This document shows positions 18,369 through 26,920 of a stretch of 64,000 bases of DNA, in pieces. Position 1 is the first letter of the stretch. Each line of letters starts with the position of its first letter. Source of the DNA: Pseudomonas sp. R76 (GTDB taxonomy: Bacteria; Pseudomonadota; Gammaproteobacteria; Pseudomonadales; Pseudomonadaceae); the NCBI RefSeq assembly GCF_009834565.1, contig NZ_CP019428.1, positions 4,464,001 to 4,528,000 on the forward strand. Direction: 5' to 3'. A program made the position numbers and the translations under genes. The notes beneath the pieces were generated by a model. That model searched no databases. It was not told the origin of the DNA and saw only the letters and a program-made list of their open reading frames with translations.

Positions 18369-19001
18369 ATGCGCGTTCCTATTTATCCCGCAGACCTTAA
18401 TGCAGACAGCGGGTTTACTCGAGTTGCAGAATCCTTAAAACGCGATTGGCCAGGTGAAGAGCCTATCGGGATCTCCGAAGCGCAGAATCTGCTCGCCAAG
18501 TGCTTAGGGTATTCTGATTACCATCAGGTCAAATCGACAACGCCAGCTGAAGGCGCAGCTTATCCGTCCCTAGCAATCGTGGTAGCCCACTGCATGAAGA
18601 CCCTTTCTTCTGAATTGATTGGTAGTGGTCGGGCTAAATTTTTCGACCTCGGTCGACTACAGGTGCAGGTTACCGATTGGCCATTCTTGCAATTAAGCGT
18701 CTACCGTGACCATTACGGCCACTCTGATAATCATGTGGTCAACCAGGCAGTAAATGCCGAACTAATTGAGGCATTCTTATCCACTCAGAAGGCTAGGCCT
18801 ACCCAAGGCACCAGCGAACTCTCCATTGAGAAACTCCAGTCAATGACTGGTCATAAGCCGACGAACTCGACCTTGGTGTGCGCGAAAACTTCGATGGGCG
18901 CATGTTTCGATGAAACGTTTGATAGCGACAATCATAGCTCAGCTTTCCCTGATGGAGATTCCATTGAGTGCGGGTCATCAACCCATCGGACGCTCCACTG
19001 A
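18369..19001 (+). CDS. Hypothetical island protein
   Basis: 210 residues, start at 18369 right after AGGAGAATGAC. The N-terminal 60 residues (RVPIYPADLN, then GISEAQNLLAKCLGYSDYHQV) look like a compact helical module seen at the front of various island and plasmid proteins. The remainder is polar and low in structure, with no catalytic motif, signal peptide or membrane helix. I cannot assign a role. Confidence 0.6.
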   Translation: MRVPIYPADLNADSGFTRVAESLKRDWPGEEPIGISEAQNLLAKCLGYSDYHQVKSTTPAEGAAYPSLAIVVAHCMKTLSSELIGSGRAKFFDLGRLQVQVTDWPFLQLSVYRDHYGHSDNHVVNQAVNAELIEAFLSTQKARPTQGTSELSIEKLQSMTGHKPTNSTLVCAKTSMGACFDETFDSDNHSSAFPDGDSIECGSSTHRTLH

Positions 19002-19341
19002 GCATTTAAAAATCTTTGACTGAGTACAAAATCGCCCGCTTGCACCTCTGCGCGGGCGAATTCGCATGTTGCGCGCAGGGCAAATGCAGCCGTTGCTTAC
19101 TGATTTGAGCATTATCGCTCCGTACCGCAATAGGTACGCAAACAGGTTCAAAACAATTATTCAAAGCTACGGTGGGAATGCATGGAGTCGTATGAGCATC
19201 GACTTTAGACGTGCCTCCATTATCCCGCTAATATATAATCGACAAGTTAAAACTCATGGATGGGCTTGCATGGACAACGGCAAGCATCATGGGAGAGCTT
19301 GGGTATACAATACCCTGCCCTGATTTCTAATTCGATCAATA
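19002..19341. other. Gene-free region before the second endonuclease I gene
   Basis: TCGCCCGC and GCGGGCGA (about 19031-19058) form an 8-bp stem that may end the preceding gene, without a T-run. GCTTGC/GCAAGC (about 19263-19284) forms another small stem. TATAAT at about 19232 is a possible -10 element. I see no LexA box here, unlike at the host endA. Confidence 0.4.
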
Positions 19342-20307
19342 ATGAAAAAGCTGTTTTACATATTAGCCCTGTCCCTATCCACGATCAATCCTGCCCTTTC
19401 GAATCCCCCCTCCTCCTTCTCCGAAGCGAAAGTCATAGCCAAGCAGAAGGTTTATCTAGATCAGGCAAATAGCACTGAAGGCGACCTGTACTGCGGCTGC
19501 AAATGGACTTGGGTCGGGAAGTCTGGTGGTCGCATTGACGCTGACTCCTGTGGACTTCAAGCCCGTAAGCAAGAAACCCGCGCGGAGCGTACTGAGTGGG
19601 AACACATTGTTCCAGCATGGACTTTTGGCCATCAGCGACAATGCTGGCAGAGCGGTGGACGCGAATACTGCGTCAGCAATGACCCTGTTTTTAAGGCAAT
19701 GGAAGCCGATCTGTTCAACCTCTACCCTGCGGTTGGAGAGGTCAATGGCGACCGCAGCAATTTCAATTATGGAATGGCTACCCAGGTCGCACCACAGTAT
19801 GGACAGTGCAAAACCAAAGTCGATTTCGAGCAGCGGACGGCTGAACCACGAGACGAAGTGAAGGGTTTGGTAGCAAGGACAACCTTCTACATGTTCGACC
19901 GGTACAACCTTAAGATGTCTCGCCAGCAGCAACAGCTACTAATGGCATGGGGCAAGCAGTTTCCAGTTACGCCCTGGGAACAGGAGCGCAATAAACGTAT
20001 CACCGCGATCATGGGGCATCCCAACCCTTTCGTGACTCAAGAACGCAGTTGGACTCAGGGCTATAAGACGGTGGGCGACGGAGTAGCCATCGGCCTTACG
20101 GCAAAGTCGGTGCAATCACAAAAACCGACATCGGTATCCCGCTCCAAATCAGTTGGTAGCATCATCGGCAATAGTAAAAGCCATGTTTACCATCTACCTG
20201 AAGGTTGCCCAAGCTACGACAAGGTATCCTCGAAGAACCAGGTAACCTTCGACTCAGAATCCGCTGCTAAATCTGCGGGCTACCGAAAGGCAGGGAACTG
20301 TAAATGA
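19342..20307 (+). CDS. Island-borne endonuclease I with C-terminal extension
   Basis: 321 residues. A signal peptide (about 1-20) is followed by the complete endonuclease I domain: [24 protein letters not shown] (His general base and Glu ligand), FNLYPAVGEVNGDRSNF with the Asn missing from the host copy, and TTFYMFDRYNL. An extra tail of about 85 residues ends in a compact Cys-containing module (SKSHVYHLPEGCPSYDKVS, then AGYRKAGNCK). Such nucleases cut DNA non-specifically outside the cytoplasm. It may replace the disrupted host enzyme. Confidence 0.9.
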   Translation: MKKLFYILALSLSTINPALSNPPSSFSEAKVIAKQKVYLDQANSTEGDLYCGCKWTWVGKSGGRIDADSCGLQARKQETRAERTEWEHIVPAWTFGHQRQCWQSGGREYCVSNDPVFKAMEADLFNLYPAVGEVNGDRSNFNYGMATQVAPQYGQCKTKVDFEQRTAEPRDEVKGLVARTTFYMFDRYNLKMSRQQQQLLMAWGKQFPVTPWEQERNKRITAIMGHPNPFVTQERSWTQGYKTVGDGVAIGLTAKSVQSQKPTSVSRSKSVGSIIGNSKSHVYHLPEGCPSYDKVSSKNQVTFDSESAAKSAGYRKAGNCK

Positions 20308-20320
20308 AACAGCAGACTGA

Positions 20321-20779
20321 ATGACCACGAAAACCGAATCCCCTGCCCCGTTCCTACAATCGGGCGACACGGCAGTTCTCTTCGATGGCACATGCAAGCT
20401 CTGCAACGGGTGGGCTAGGTTCATCATCCACTATGACAACGCTCACCGAATTCAACTCGCTGCGGTTCAGTCGCCTGAGGGCCAAGAGCTTTTGAGGTGG
20501 GCCGGACTGCCGCAGGACAAATTCAACACCATTGTTCTCATCTCAAACAACAAGGTGTCCATACGTTCTGAGGCGATGTTCGAGATTTTAGGTCGCCTAA
20601 ATGCCCCGTGGCGCTGGCTCACGGCTGCACGTGTTGTACCAGCAGCAATGCGAGATTGGATGTACGAAAAAATCGCGGTAAATCGCTATCGGTTGTTTGG
20701 TCAGTACGACTCCACCCACCTTCCAGCGGCAGATCACGATAAGCGCTTTTTGAAAGCAAACGTCGCATTGGTTCACTAG
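20321..20779 (+). CDS. DCC-family thiol-disulfide oxidoreductase-like protein (DUF393)
   Basis: 152 residues. The family pattern FDGTCKLCNGWARFIIHYD (about 22-40) holds the CxxC motif, followed by IQLAAVQSPEG and SEAMFEILGRL, which match DUF393. Proteins of this family are predicted thioredoxin-like, with little known about substrates. It begins 14 bases after the island endonuclease gene and is probably co-transcribed, which is suggestive because endonuclease I carries disulfides. Confidence 0.85.
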   Translation: MTTKTESPAPFLQSGDTAVLFDGTCKLCNGWARFIIHYDNAHRIQLAAVQSPEGQELLRWAGLPQDKFNTIVLISNNKVSIRSEAMFEILGRLNAPWRWLTAARVVPAAMRDWMYEKIAVNRYRLFGQYDSTHLPAADHDKRFLKANVALVH

Positions 20780-20995
20780 ACCTCAGATTCAGGCGTCAGG
20801 GTCGGTGATATATGATCGAACGCATGGTCTTTTCGCTTTCCACTTTACAGATATCGCGAATGCCTTCTATTGCTGAAGGGGGCATTCGCGTCTCTGCAGC
20901 ATCTGCACAAAAATCCTCCATTCAGCTCAAGTTTTGCCAAAACACACCGTTTTCAATTGTATGTACACGGTGAGAAATCAGCCTTGACCCAATCA

Positions 20996-21295
20996 ATGTC
21001 TTCATCCATTCAGATTCTGCGGGGAGCGATATCGTTTCCCGAGACGATCCAGGGCACCCGTCAGCGGAGAACCTGGGAACGACTGATTAGTTACATTGAG
21101 TCATCCGACTCACCTTCCGCATTCGATAAGGCAGCATCCTACATCGAAGGCTATGTGCACGCGCTTGTCGATAGCGACCAGATCCACGTTTCTATCGAAC
21201 GAGATCTGTTGATCATCGAGACGGTCGACGCTTGGCGATGCACCCGTACTGAATCGAACACTTCGCCTTATCTGAACGCCCCAGGAAAACCATGA
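20996..21295 (+). CDS. Small protein coupled to the DUF262 gene
   Basis: 99 residues from the ATG at 20996; the frame opens at 20870 but the added part has no domain look. The visible content is RQRRTWERLISYIESSDSPSAF and AASYIEGYVHAL, helical and acidic. Its stop overlaps the DUF262 start (ATGA at 21292), so the two should be made together, perhaps as partners of one system. No known family recognised. Confidence 0.55.
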   Translation: MSSSIQILRGAISFPETIQGTRQRRTWERLISYIESSDSPSAFDKAASYIEGYVHALVDSDQIHVSIERDLLIIETVDAWRCTRTESNTSPYLNAPGKP

Positions 21296-21894
21296 CTTCC
21301 TTTTTTAAACGCTACGCCGACGGCGGAACATCAGACCTACACATCCATATGCCGCAGCGTCTTCTGCCCACGACCGTCAGTCATTGTCCCATCGAGGTCT
21401 TAGTGGGCCACTGGGAAAAGTATCTCGTAGATCCCTCCTCCGCTCATGAGCATTGTCCATGGGCAGCGCGATTCGTTATGGGCATGCCCGTGCCAACCTG
21501 GTCGCGCGGGCTGGAATGGAACATCGGACAGAAGTCTCGCTTCATCTCAGCAGTATGGTCAGGTGGGGATCTGGGGAGCTACCTCACGAATGACTGGTAC
21601 GAGCCAGAGATCGCTGGCAGGGCGTTGGCCGAAAACAGCGAGATTCTGGTTGATGGTCAGCAACGCCTTCACAGCCTGGAAGAGTATCTGCTCGACCGGC
21701 TGGCGATCCCTGATGCACAAGGGCAGCCGAGGATCTGGTCTGAGCTCGGCAATGGCGAGCGGAGGCGTTTTTTGTCGACTATTTTCGCTCATGCGAGGGT
21801 GTCTTCCGGCGAAGAAGTAGCGTTGCGCAAAACGTATGATCTTTGCGCACAGGGAGTTGTGTCCCGATCATTTGATCAGCGCACCTTTCGGTAG
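21292..21894 (+). CDS. DUF262-type (ParB/Srx-fold) protein
   Basis: 200 residues. The hallmark ILVDGQQRLHSLEEYL (about 117-132) is the DGQQR motif of DUF262, the nucleotide-binding/nuclease fold found in GmrS, BrxU and other anti-phage proteins. MGMPVPTWSRGLEW matches the conserved substrate-loop front. Only the N-terminal domain is present; GmrD/HNH-type DUF1524 is absent. The last residues differ from the usual FGG.xH end, so the tail may have been altered. The 115-bp repeat follows 24 bases downstream. Confidence 0.75.
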   Translation: MTSFFKRYADGGTSDLHIHMPQRLLPTTVSHCPIEVLVGHWEKYLVDPSSAHEHCPWAARFVMGMPVPTWSRGLEWNIGQKSRFISAVWSGGDLGSYLTNDWYEPEIAGRALAENSEILVDGQQRLHSLEEYLLDRLAIPDAQGQPRIWSELGNGERRRFLSTIFAHARVSSGEEVALRKTYDLCAQGVVSRSFDQRTFR

Positions 21895-21917
21895 TCATCG
21901 ACGCTGCGGTTGTCGTG

Positions 21918-22032
21918 GCATGCCCTTTCAGGGACGGCTGTCGTTAACCAAGCCCAGTCGTGGACTGGTCTTGGCCCTTCCGGCTTCCATCCTCATGCTC
22001 TTCGACCCTCCTGGTCTGCGCGCTCCGCTTGC
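21918..22032 (+). repeat. Island repeat, copy 1
   Basis: Shares with four other copies in this window the blocks GGCTGTCGT-n-AACCAAGC, TTGGCCCTTn3GGCTTCCATCCT and CTGCGCGCTCCGCTTGC in the same order. It lies just 3' of the DUF262 gene, in the same direction, and just 5' of the gene at 22120. It does not resemble Pseudomonas REP elements. Function unknown. Confidence 0.8.
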
Positions 22033-22119
22033 AGAGCGATCCGGCAAACCTTCTTGCTTGGACATTGGCTACCGCTCCCACATACTGCTGAGCATCCGAT
22101 CAAAGATGAGGCCGGGCAA

Positions 22120-22311
22120 ATGAGTTGGCTCTTTTGGAAAGACAAGCGCCCCGAGTGGGTTCAGGCACAAGAACGAGAATTCATTAAGGCTGCGAACCGC
22201 CTAAAGAAGCTTCAGGTAACGCCTCGCGGTGGCATGCGCATTGACCCCGAGGAGCTCAGGGATCAGATCCTTGAGGCCCGAGAGTTATACAAAGACTTGG
22301 TTCAAAAATAA
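22120..22311 (+). CDS. Small hypothetical protein
   Basis: 63 residues from the ATG at 22120, after GATGAGGCCGGGCAA; the longer frame back to 21910 runs through the repeat and is not protein-like. The product is charged and helical (KDKRPEWVQAQEREFIKAANRLKKLQ, split here by a turn at TPRGGM), without membrane parts. Function unknown; possibly a small regulator or antitoxin-like protein. Confidence 0.5.
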   Translation: MSWLFWKDKRPEWVQAQEREFIKAANRLKKLQVTPRGGMRIDPEELRDQILEARELYKDLVQK

Positions 22312-22349
22312 CGTTAGTGAGCAGGCAATCTGTTTGCAGCCAAAGGCCT

Positions 22350-22508
22350 TTAGCGTGGTTTCAGAACTACAAAACAAAGGTGCCCACAGAAGCTCGACTT
22401 ACTGACACCATGGCCCCAGGTCGGCGGGTTTTCGATGATATCGATTAAGGCACTGAGCTCGTACTGCATGCGCTCAAAGATCCGGTTGAGTCGGGTGACT
22501 GCGCCCAT
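22350..22508 (-). pseudogene. Remnant of a small coding unit, copy A
   Basis: The minus frame contains RLNRIFERMQYELSALIDII followed by ENPPTW. A diverged copy of the same segment (LEKVFEHIQDELSTSIDIVDNPPT) lies at 26694-26837, also minus. Neither has a good ribosome site and their surrounding sequences differ, so they look like the conserved end of a lost gene family. The parent family is not known to me. Confidence 0.45.
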
Positions 22509-22587
22509 CAACCAGGACTGATCGGCACTTTTTAAGTGCTGGGTGGCTGGTCGGCCTCTCGCAAACAACCAGCCCTCCAGTACATCT

Positions 22588-24591
22588 CTATTCCAAATAG
22601 GTGTTGATCGCCTTGAATAAGGCAGCAAAGCGAGACTTGGTCGCGGCATCAACCTTGGTTACTGGAGTCGTGGTAAACGTCGCGGCAACCGTGTAGTGGT
22701 TGAATCCACCGCTGGGCCTTAACTTAATATCGCGACTCTTAAGCATCTGTTCGATGCGCTGCACAATCCTGTCGCCAGCGGGAAGATCTTTCTCTTCGAT
22801 GACCACACCGGAGAGCTGCTTTGCAAACGCCTTGTTGAAGCAAGCCAAGTAGGTCTTAACCGAAAAAAGATCCTCGATGTCGCTAGGAACAGTATCCCGG
22901 CCCAGATTTTTCAGATCACGGAATTGCGACGCATTGAAGACTGCTTTTTTCTGCACAAGCTTTTGGTGGATGAGGCTCTCAAGCTTTTGATCCTGACGAC
23001 CACTGAAGTCCAGAAGCAACGCGACTGACAGTCCGTTGGCCCCAAGAAGAGAAGTGAATGTCGCGACGTTGTTGAGCCCTCCTACTGGGACAATCGTTGT
23101 ACGACTATCCAGCCCCGATTCCCCGCTGGTATCAAGAATAGCCGACATCGCCTGCAAATAAGCTAGCTCCGATATCCCTTCAACTAAGAGATTGGTCTTG
23201 CTGATAAACAGATTTTGGGCAACGTTCCAACCTAGGGCTGCTTGGAGTGGGAAAATTGTACGGGGGTCGGAACCTGACAGATTTTCGGAAATCGTCGTGC
23301 CGATATCTGGCTTATCCTCGACAATTCGAACCTGATTAAGCCGATCCGATCTGACCATAAAAGGTGAGTGAGTTGTATAAATGACTTGGTGCGTATTCGA
23401 AAGGCTATCGATGTAGTTCAGGAAATCCTCTTGGGCCAAAGCGTGCAATGCCAAGCCCGGCTCATCAAGTAGAAGGATTAAGTCGGTGGAAGCATTCACG
23501 CCAGAAGTCGCTAGCTGTGCCTGCACGCTATCAAACCAAACCAGGAAACTAAAGAACCAAATGAATCCCCTACTGCGCTGATCGAAGGGTGTAGTCACGC
23601 CCCGATGACGCCGATTTTTGATCCTAAGGTAGAGATTCGGCCCATTGTCAAAAGGAGCGACATCAGTGGTGTCTGGTCTGATATCAACCTCCACCTCCAA
23701 GTCCTCATTTTGTCTCCAAAATTCAAGCACCTTATCGGTCAGATTGATCGAAACACCTTCTACTTTCGCCCTCATCTCTTCGTAGGTCGTTTTCCCGTCA
23801 AAATCGTCGAGGTCGACCCCTGCGATACGCAGCAACGCAAGGATGGATAGATGTTTGGGCTCGATCAGTGCTTTTTTGGTCGGGTCGCTCTTCACAGTAG
23901 CAAGGCGACTTTTCAAGTCTGCGAGGTTGATTTTGCCTGGAAGCAGGTCGTAATCGCTGAAGTACAGAAATTTAGGCAAAAGTAGTGACAGTTTTCGCCA
24001 TACCTCGTAATGCGTAATCGGGCTGTCCTTCCAAGGAGAGGCATCGATTCTCTTCTTCAGCCCGTCCGCAAACTCGGTATCCACATCAGTCAGATTGATC
24101 TGACTCAGAGTGGTGTAGGCAGCGCGAATCGAGTCTGAGCCGGAAATCGCTTTAACGGCATCGGAGGACAGCCCAGGCGTCTTGGCTAACGCGTCCATTA
24201 CTGGGGCTTCGTCCGCGCTAACGGAGATTGATCGGCCATTTCCGTAGTTATGGGTCACGCTGAAGGTGAAGCTTTCACCCAACTGTGTGTGAAGGGATTT
24301 ATTGATAGATTCACGTTCGGCCTTGGTCGGTTGGAAGGTGAATTCCACAACTCTCTCGGGCTCAGTTTCATGTTTGCGCAGATAGGCCGTAAGGTTTCTC
24401 CGTGGATAGTCGTCAGTGGGGTTGAAGGACTCCACGCCCAGCGCATCATGGGATTTATGCAACGCTTTCAAAAAGACCGTTTTTCCCGCCTCGTTCATGC
24501 CGACGAGGACAGTGACATGAGGATCAATAGCAACGCTTTGGGAAGTGTTGATAGATCGGTAAGGCCCTACTGCAGCGTTCGTTAAGATCAC
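22588..24591 (-). CDS. OLD-family ATPase/nuclease
   Basis: 667 residues. The N-terminal ATPase has Walker A GMNEAGKT (about 31-38), a long helical insert, Walker B ILLLDEPGLALHA (about 378-390) and the switch TTHSPFM. The C-terminal part begins with LLVEGISELAYL, the acidic start of a TOPRIM-like nuclease. This matches OLD (overcoming lysogenization defect) proteins, several of which act in phage defence. No UvrD-type partner adjoins, which fits stand-alone class 1 OLD. The function in defence is inferred. Confidence 0.85.
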   Translation of the reverse strand: MILTNAAVGPYRSINTSQSVAIDPHVTVLVGMNEAGKTVFLKALHKSHDALGVESFNPTDDYPRRNLTAYLRKHETEPERVVEFTFQPTKAERESINKSLHTQLGESFTFSVTHNYGNGRSISVSADEAPVMDALAKTPGLSSDAVKAISGSDSIRAAYTTLSQINLTDVDTEFADGLKKRIDASPWKDSPITHYEVWRKLSLLLPKFLYFSDYDLLPGKINLADLKSRLATVKSDPTKKALIEPKHLSILALLRIAGVDLDDFDGKTTYEEMRAKVEGVSINLTDKVLEFWRQNEDLEVEVDIRPDTTDVAPFDNGPNLYLRIKNRRHRGVTTPFDQRSRGFIWFFSFLVWFDSVQAQLATSGVNASTDLILLLDEPGLALHALAQEDFLNYIDSLSNTHQVIYTTHSPFMVRSDRLNQVRIVEDKPDIGTTISENLSGSDPRTIFPLQAALGWNVAQNLFISKTNLLVEGISELAYLQAMSAILDTSGESGLDSRTTIVPVGGLNNVATFTSLLGANGLSVALLLDFSGRQDQKLESLIHQKLVQKKAVFNASQFRDLKNLGRDTVPSDIEDLFSVKTYLACFNKAFAKQLSGVVIEEKDLPAGDRIVQRIEQMLKSRDIKLRPSGGFNHYTVAATFTTTPVTKVDAATKSRFAALFKAINTYLE

Positions 24592-24809
24592 AGGCTTTTT
24601 CCAGGCAGTCGAGAAAGACTCAAGCGTAGCTCAAGTGAACTAATACTCCAGTCCCCTCGATAGTATTCTGCCATCATCTAACTGGCAGGTGGTCTGGGCC
24701 CAGCACTCGAAACCATCCGGGACTCATCAAGCATTTTAGAAGCTTTAAGGTGAGCGGCTTATCTCCTCTATGCAAGGCGATCACTACATCATTCTCAAGG
24801 AAGACCGTC

Positions 24810-25028
24810 ATGCCAAAGGCCTTGAACTACAAAATCGCCACAGCGGACGCCCTGACATTGCTGCTGCATAACCAGCACGCACTAGGTGCAGCAATAGAAG
24901 AAATAACCAAGTGGCTTTCAGAAAATGGAGTAGGAAGCGTCGCCGCTGATGCGATGTCGGCCATGGAAGCGCTGGACGCAAATGCTCAAGCCATCACCGA
25001 TTCCATTTTGAGGATTCGACGGTCTTAG
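24810..25028 (+). CDS. Small hypothetical protein
   Basis: 72 residues from the ATG at 24810, with AAGGAAGA just before it; the frame to 24750 adds a start without such a site. The product is mostly helical (ALTLLLHNQHALGAAIEEI, then AMSAMEALDANAQAI) with no signal peptide. It precedes the Mrr-like nuclease gene by 67 bases and may be co-transcribed with it. Role unknown. Confidence 0.6.
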   Translation: MPKALNYKIATADALTLLLHNQHALGAAIEEITKWLSENGVGSVAADAMSAMEALDANAQAITDSILRIRRS

Positions 25029-25095
25029 GTGCTGCTTCCAGAGCCCTGCGCACCTATCGCACCACTGCCAATTCGACTGAACGATAAGGAAAAGA

Positions 25096-25650
25096 ATGTT
25101 CCCACCAATGGCGAATCCCAACCTCGAAATTACCGCCACTGAATTCGAGTTCTTGGTCAGAGACTGGATCCTTAAACAGGGAGGTGAACTGACATCGCTG
25201 GAGGTTACGCACGACGCAAAAGTCGAGGCCTACGACTCAACCTACCAGATCGACGTGCTGGCTAAATTCCAGGCCTTCGCAGGTGCCGAATTCATCGTGC
25301 TGATTGAGTGCAAAAAATACCGTAACGCAGTCGAGCGGGAGCTGGTTCAGGTACTGCACGACAAGGTGAGATCTGTGGGCGCTCATAAAGGAATGCTGTT
25401 CACCACAACAGGGTTTCAATCTGGAGCGATAAAGTACGCTACGGCACATGGTATAGCCCTGGTCTCGATAATCGACGGTGTAGCTACCTACGAAACTCGC
25501 TCGGCGTATCCGGTTGCGGCGAAGCCACCGACTTGGCTCAACCTTCCGAAATTTGCGCTTTGGCACGTCGGTGAAAATGACGCCGGCAACATCACGATGA
25601 AATCCTTGGGACGTGCTGATACGGAGCTCAACGAGATGTTTGGTGACTAA
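25096..25650 (+). CDS. Mrr-like PD-(D/E)XK endonuclease
   Basis: 184 residues. The N-terminal helix (EFEFLVRDWILKQGG) is followed by the core of the restriction-endonuclease fold: the Asp in YQIDVLAKF (about residue 53), then VLIECKKYRN with the E-x-K pair (about 69-78) and the Q-helix VLHDKVRSVGAHKGMLFTTT. This is the Mrr_cat type, acting on modified or foreign DNA. The last 40 residues are a small extra tail. AAGGAAAAGA precedes the ATG. No methylase adjoins. Confidence 0.85.
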   Translation: MFPPMANPNLEITATEFEFLVRDWILKQGGELTSLEVTHDAKVEAYDSTYQIDVLAKFQAFAGAEFIVLIECKKYRNAVERELVQVLHDKVRSVGAHKGMLFTTTGFQSGAIKYATAHGIALVSIIDGVATYETRSAYPVAAKPPTWLNLPKFALWHVGENDAGNITMKSLGRADTELNEMFGD

Positions 25651-25711
25651 ACCTAACTCTCCAGCCTAGGTACCTATAAACCTCCACGGTAGTGGGTTCT
25701 CCATGAAATCG

Positions 25712-25735
25712 ATGAGTGTGCTGCACTCATTTTTT
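25712..25735 (+). terminator. Rho-independent terminator after the Mrr-like gene
   Basis: ATGAGTG (25712-25718) pairs with CACTCAT (25724-25730) over TGCTG, followed by TTTTT. It lies about 60 bases after the stop. Confidence 0.7.
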
Positions 25736-25844
25736 ATGCCGGTAGGCGTCTTGGGTAACGAATTCGGCGCAGTCACCGGCTTGCTATAGAACCCAACCCA
25801 GCGAGAGGGGTCTGCTCTTGTATCAGATCTCGGGAATACATCGA

Positions 25845-26660
25845 ATGTCCGCGCAACACAGCCTAGTAATACTTGCTCGTGGAGGCTACGCCGCTCGGGG
25901 ACTGCTTTATTTGGTCATCGGTATTTTCGCATTGCTCGCAGCACAAGACTCGACAAAACCGAAGGACAGCCACAAGAGCCTGGAAGCATTGCTGAGCCAA
26001 CCATTCGGCTATTTTTTGGTTGGGCTTGTGGTGGCGGGTCTGCTCGCGTTTGCGGCTTGGCGCGTCCTTCAAGCTACGCGTGATGTCGATCATCACGGCA
26101 AAGAATTCAAAGGCTTGGTGATTCGCGCAGGCCTGTTGGCGGGAGGTATGGTCAACGGCGCTCTTGCGTTTTTTGCGTTGAGCCTACTCATTAGCGGTAT
26201 TAAAAGTTCGGGCGATTCCGGAGGGCAAACCAAAGACTGGCTAGCGCATTTTTTGTCTTGGGATCACTCGAATTTGTTGGTGTACTTTATCGCTCTCGTT
26301 CCCCTTGGCGTGGGTGTTGCTCACATCATCAAGGGATGGAAGGCGTCGTTCGAGAAATACTTTGAAGCTGACGAAGACGTCATGCGGTATGTCCGTCCGG
26401 TGTCGCGGTTCGGCCTCATAGCCCGAGGGGTTGTTTTTATAGAAATTGCGGTGCTGCTGGCAATTAGCGGTTCCACTTATCAAGCCATGGATCCTCCTGG
26501 TATGAAGGAATCACTGGATGCGCTCCAAAATCTACCTGCTGGATGGTTGATTTTGATGGTGATGGCCTTAGGGCTAATTGCATTCTCGGTTTACAGTTTC
26601 TCTGAAGCCTTTTGGCGAAAGATCAACATGGATGTTCCGGGAGTACCGAGCAGGGGTTGA
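25845..26660 (+). CDS. DUF1206 membrane protein
   Basis: 271 residues from the ATG at 25845 (an upstream TTG at 25818 is less likely). There are six predicted membrane helices in three pairs; each unit starts with the family motif, seen as LARGGYAARGLLYLVIG, then VIRAGLLAGGMVNGALA, then RFGLIARGVVFIEIAV. DUF1206 proteins are inner-membrane proteins of unknown activity, sometimes linked to stress response. Confidence 0.88.
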   Translation: MSAQHSLVILARGGYAARGLLYLVIGIFALLAAQDSTKPKDSHKSLEALLSQPFGYFLVGLVVAGLLAFAAWRVLQATRDVDHHGKEFKGLVIRAGLLAGGMVNGALAFFALSLLISGIKSSGDSGGQTKDWLAHFLSWDHSNLLVYFIALVPLGVGVAHIIKGWKASFEKYFEADEDVMRYVRPVSRFGLIARGVVFIEIAVLLAISGSTYQAMDPPGMKESLDALQNLPAGWLILMVMALGLIAFSVYSFSEAFWRKINMDVPGVPSRG

Positions 26661-26693
26661 TGAGAATCGGAAGTCTCACCGCCATGAGGAGCC

Positions 26694-26837
26694 TTACTCG
26701 CACCAAAGCCTCAATGTTGGCGGGTTGTCCACGATATCGATGGACGTACTGAGTTCGTCTTGGATGTGCTCGAAGACTTTTTCGAGACGCGGATGAGCTT
26801 TCGATTCTCGCAGTGCATTTACTAATTCCAGAAGCAC
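26694..26837 (-). pseudogene. Remnant of a small coding unit, copy B
   Basis: The minus frame encodes LEKVFEHIQDELSTSIDIV, then DNPPTLRLWCE and a stop. It matches the segment at 22350-22508 at DNA level for about 80 bases with roughly 70 per cent identity by eye. A stop lies directly upstream and no ribosome site is evident. Probably a leftover of a larger gene. Confidence 0.45.
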
Positions 26838-26920
26838 TCGACCCCGGGGCTAGCGGCATCTGGATATCGCAGTACACCGTGTCATCGTCTTGTCCCATGC
26901 CCTCACCCGCTCAGTCTTTT

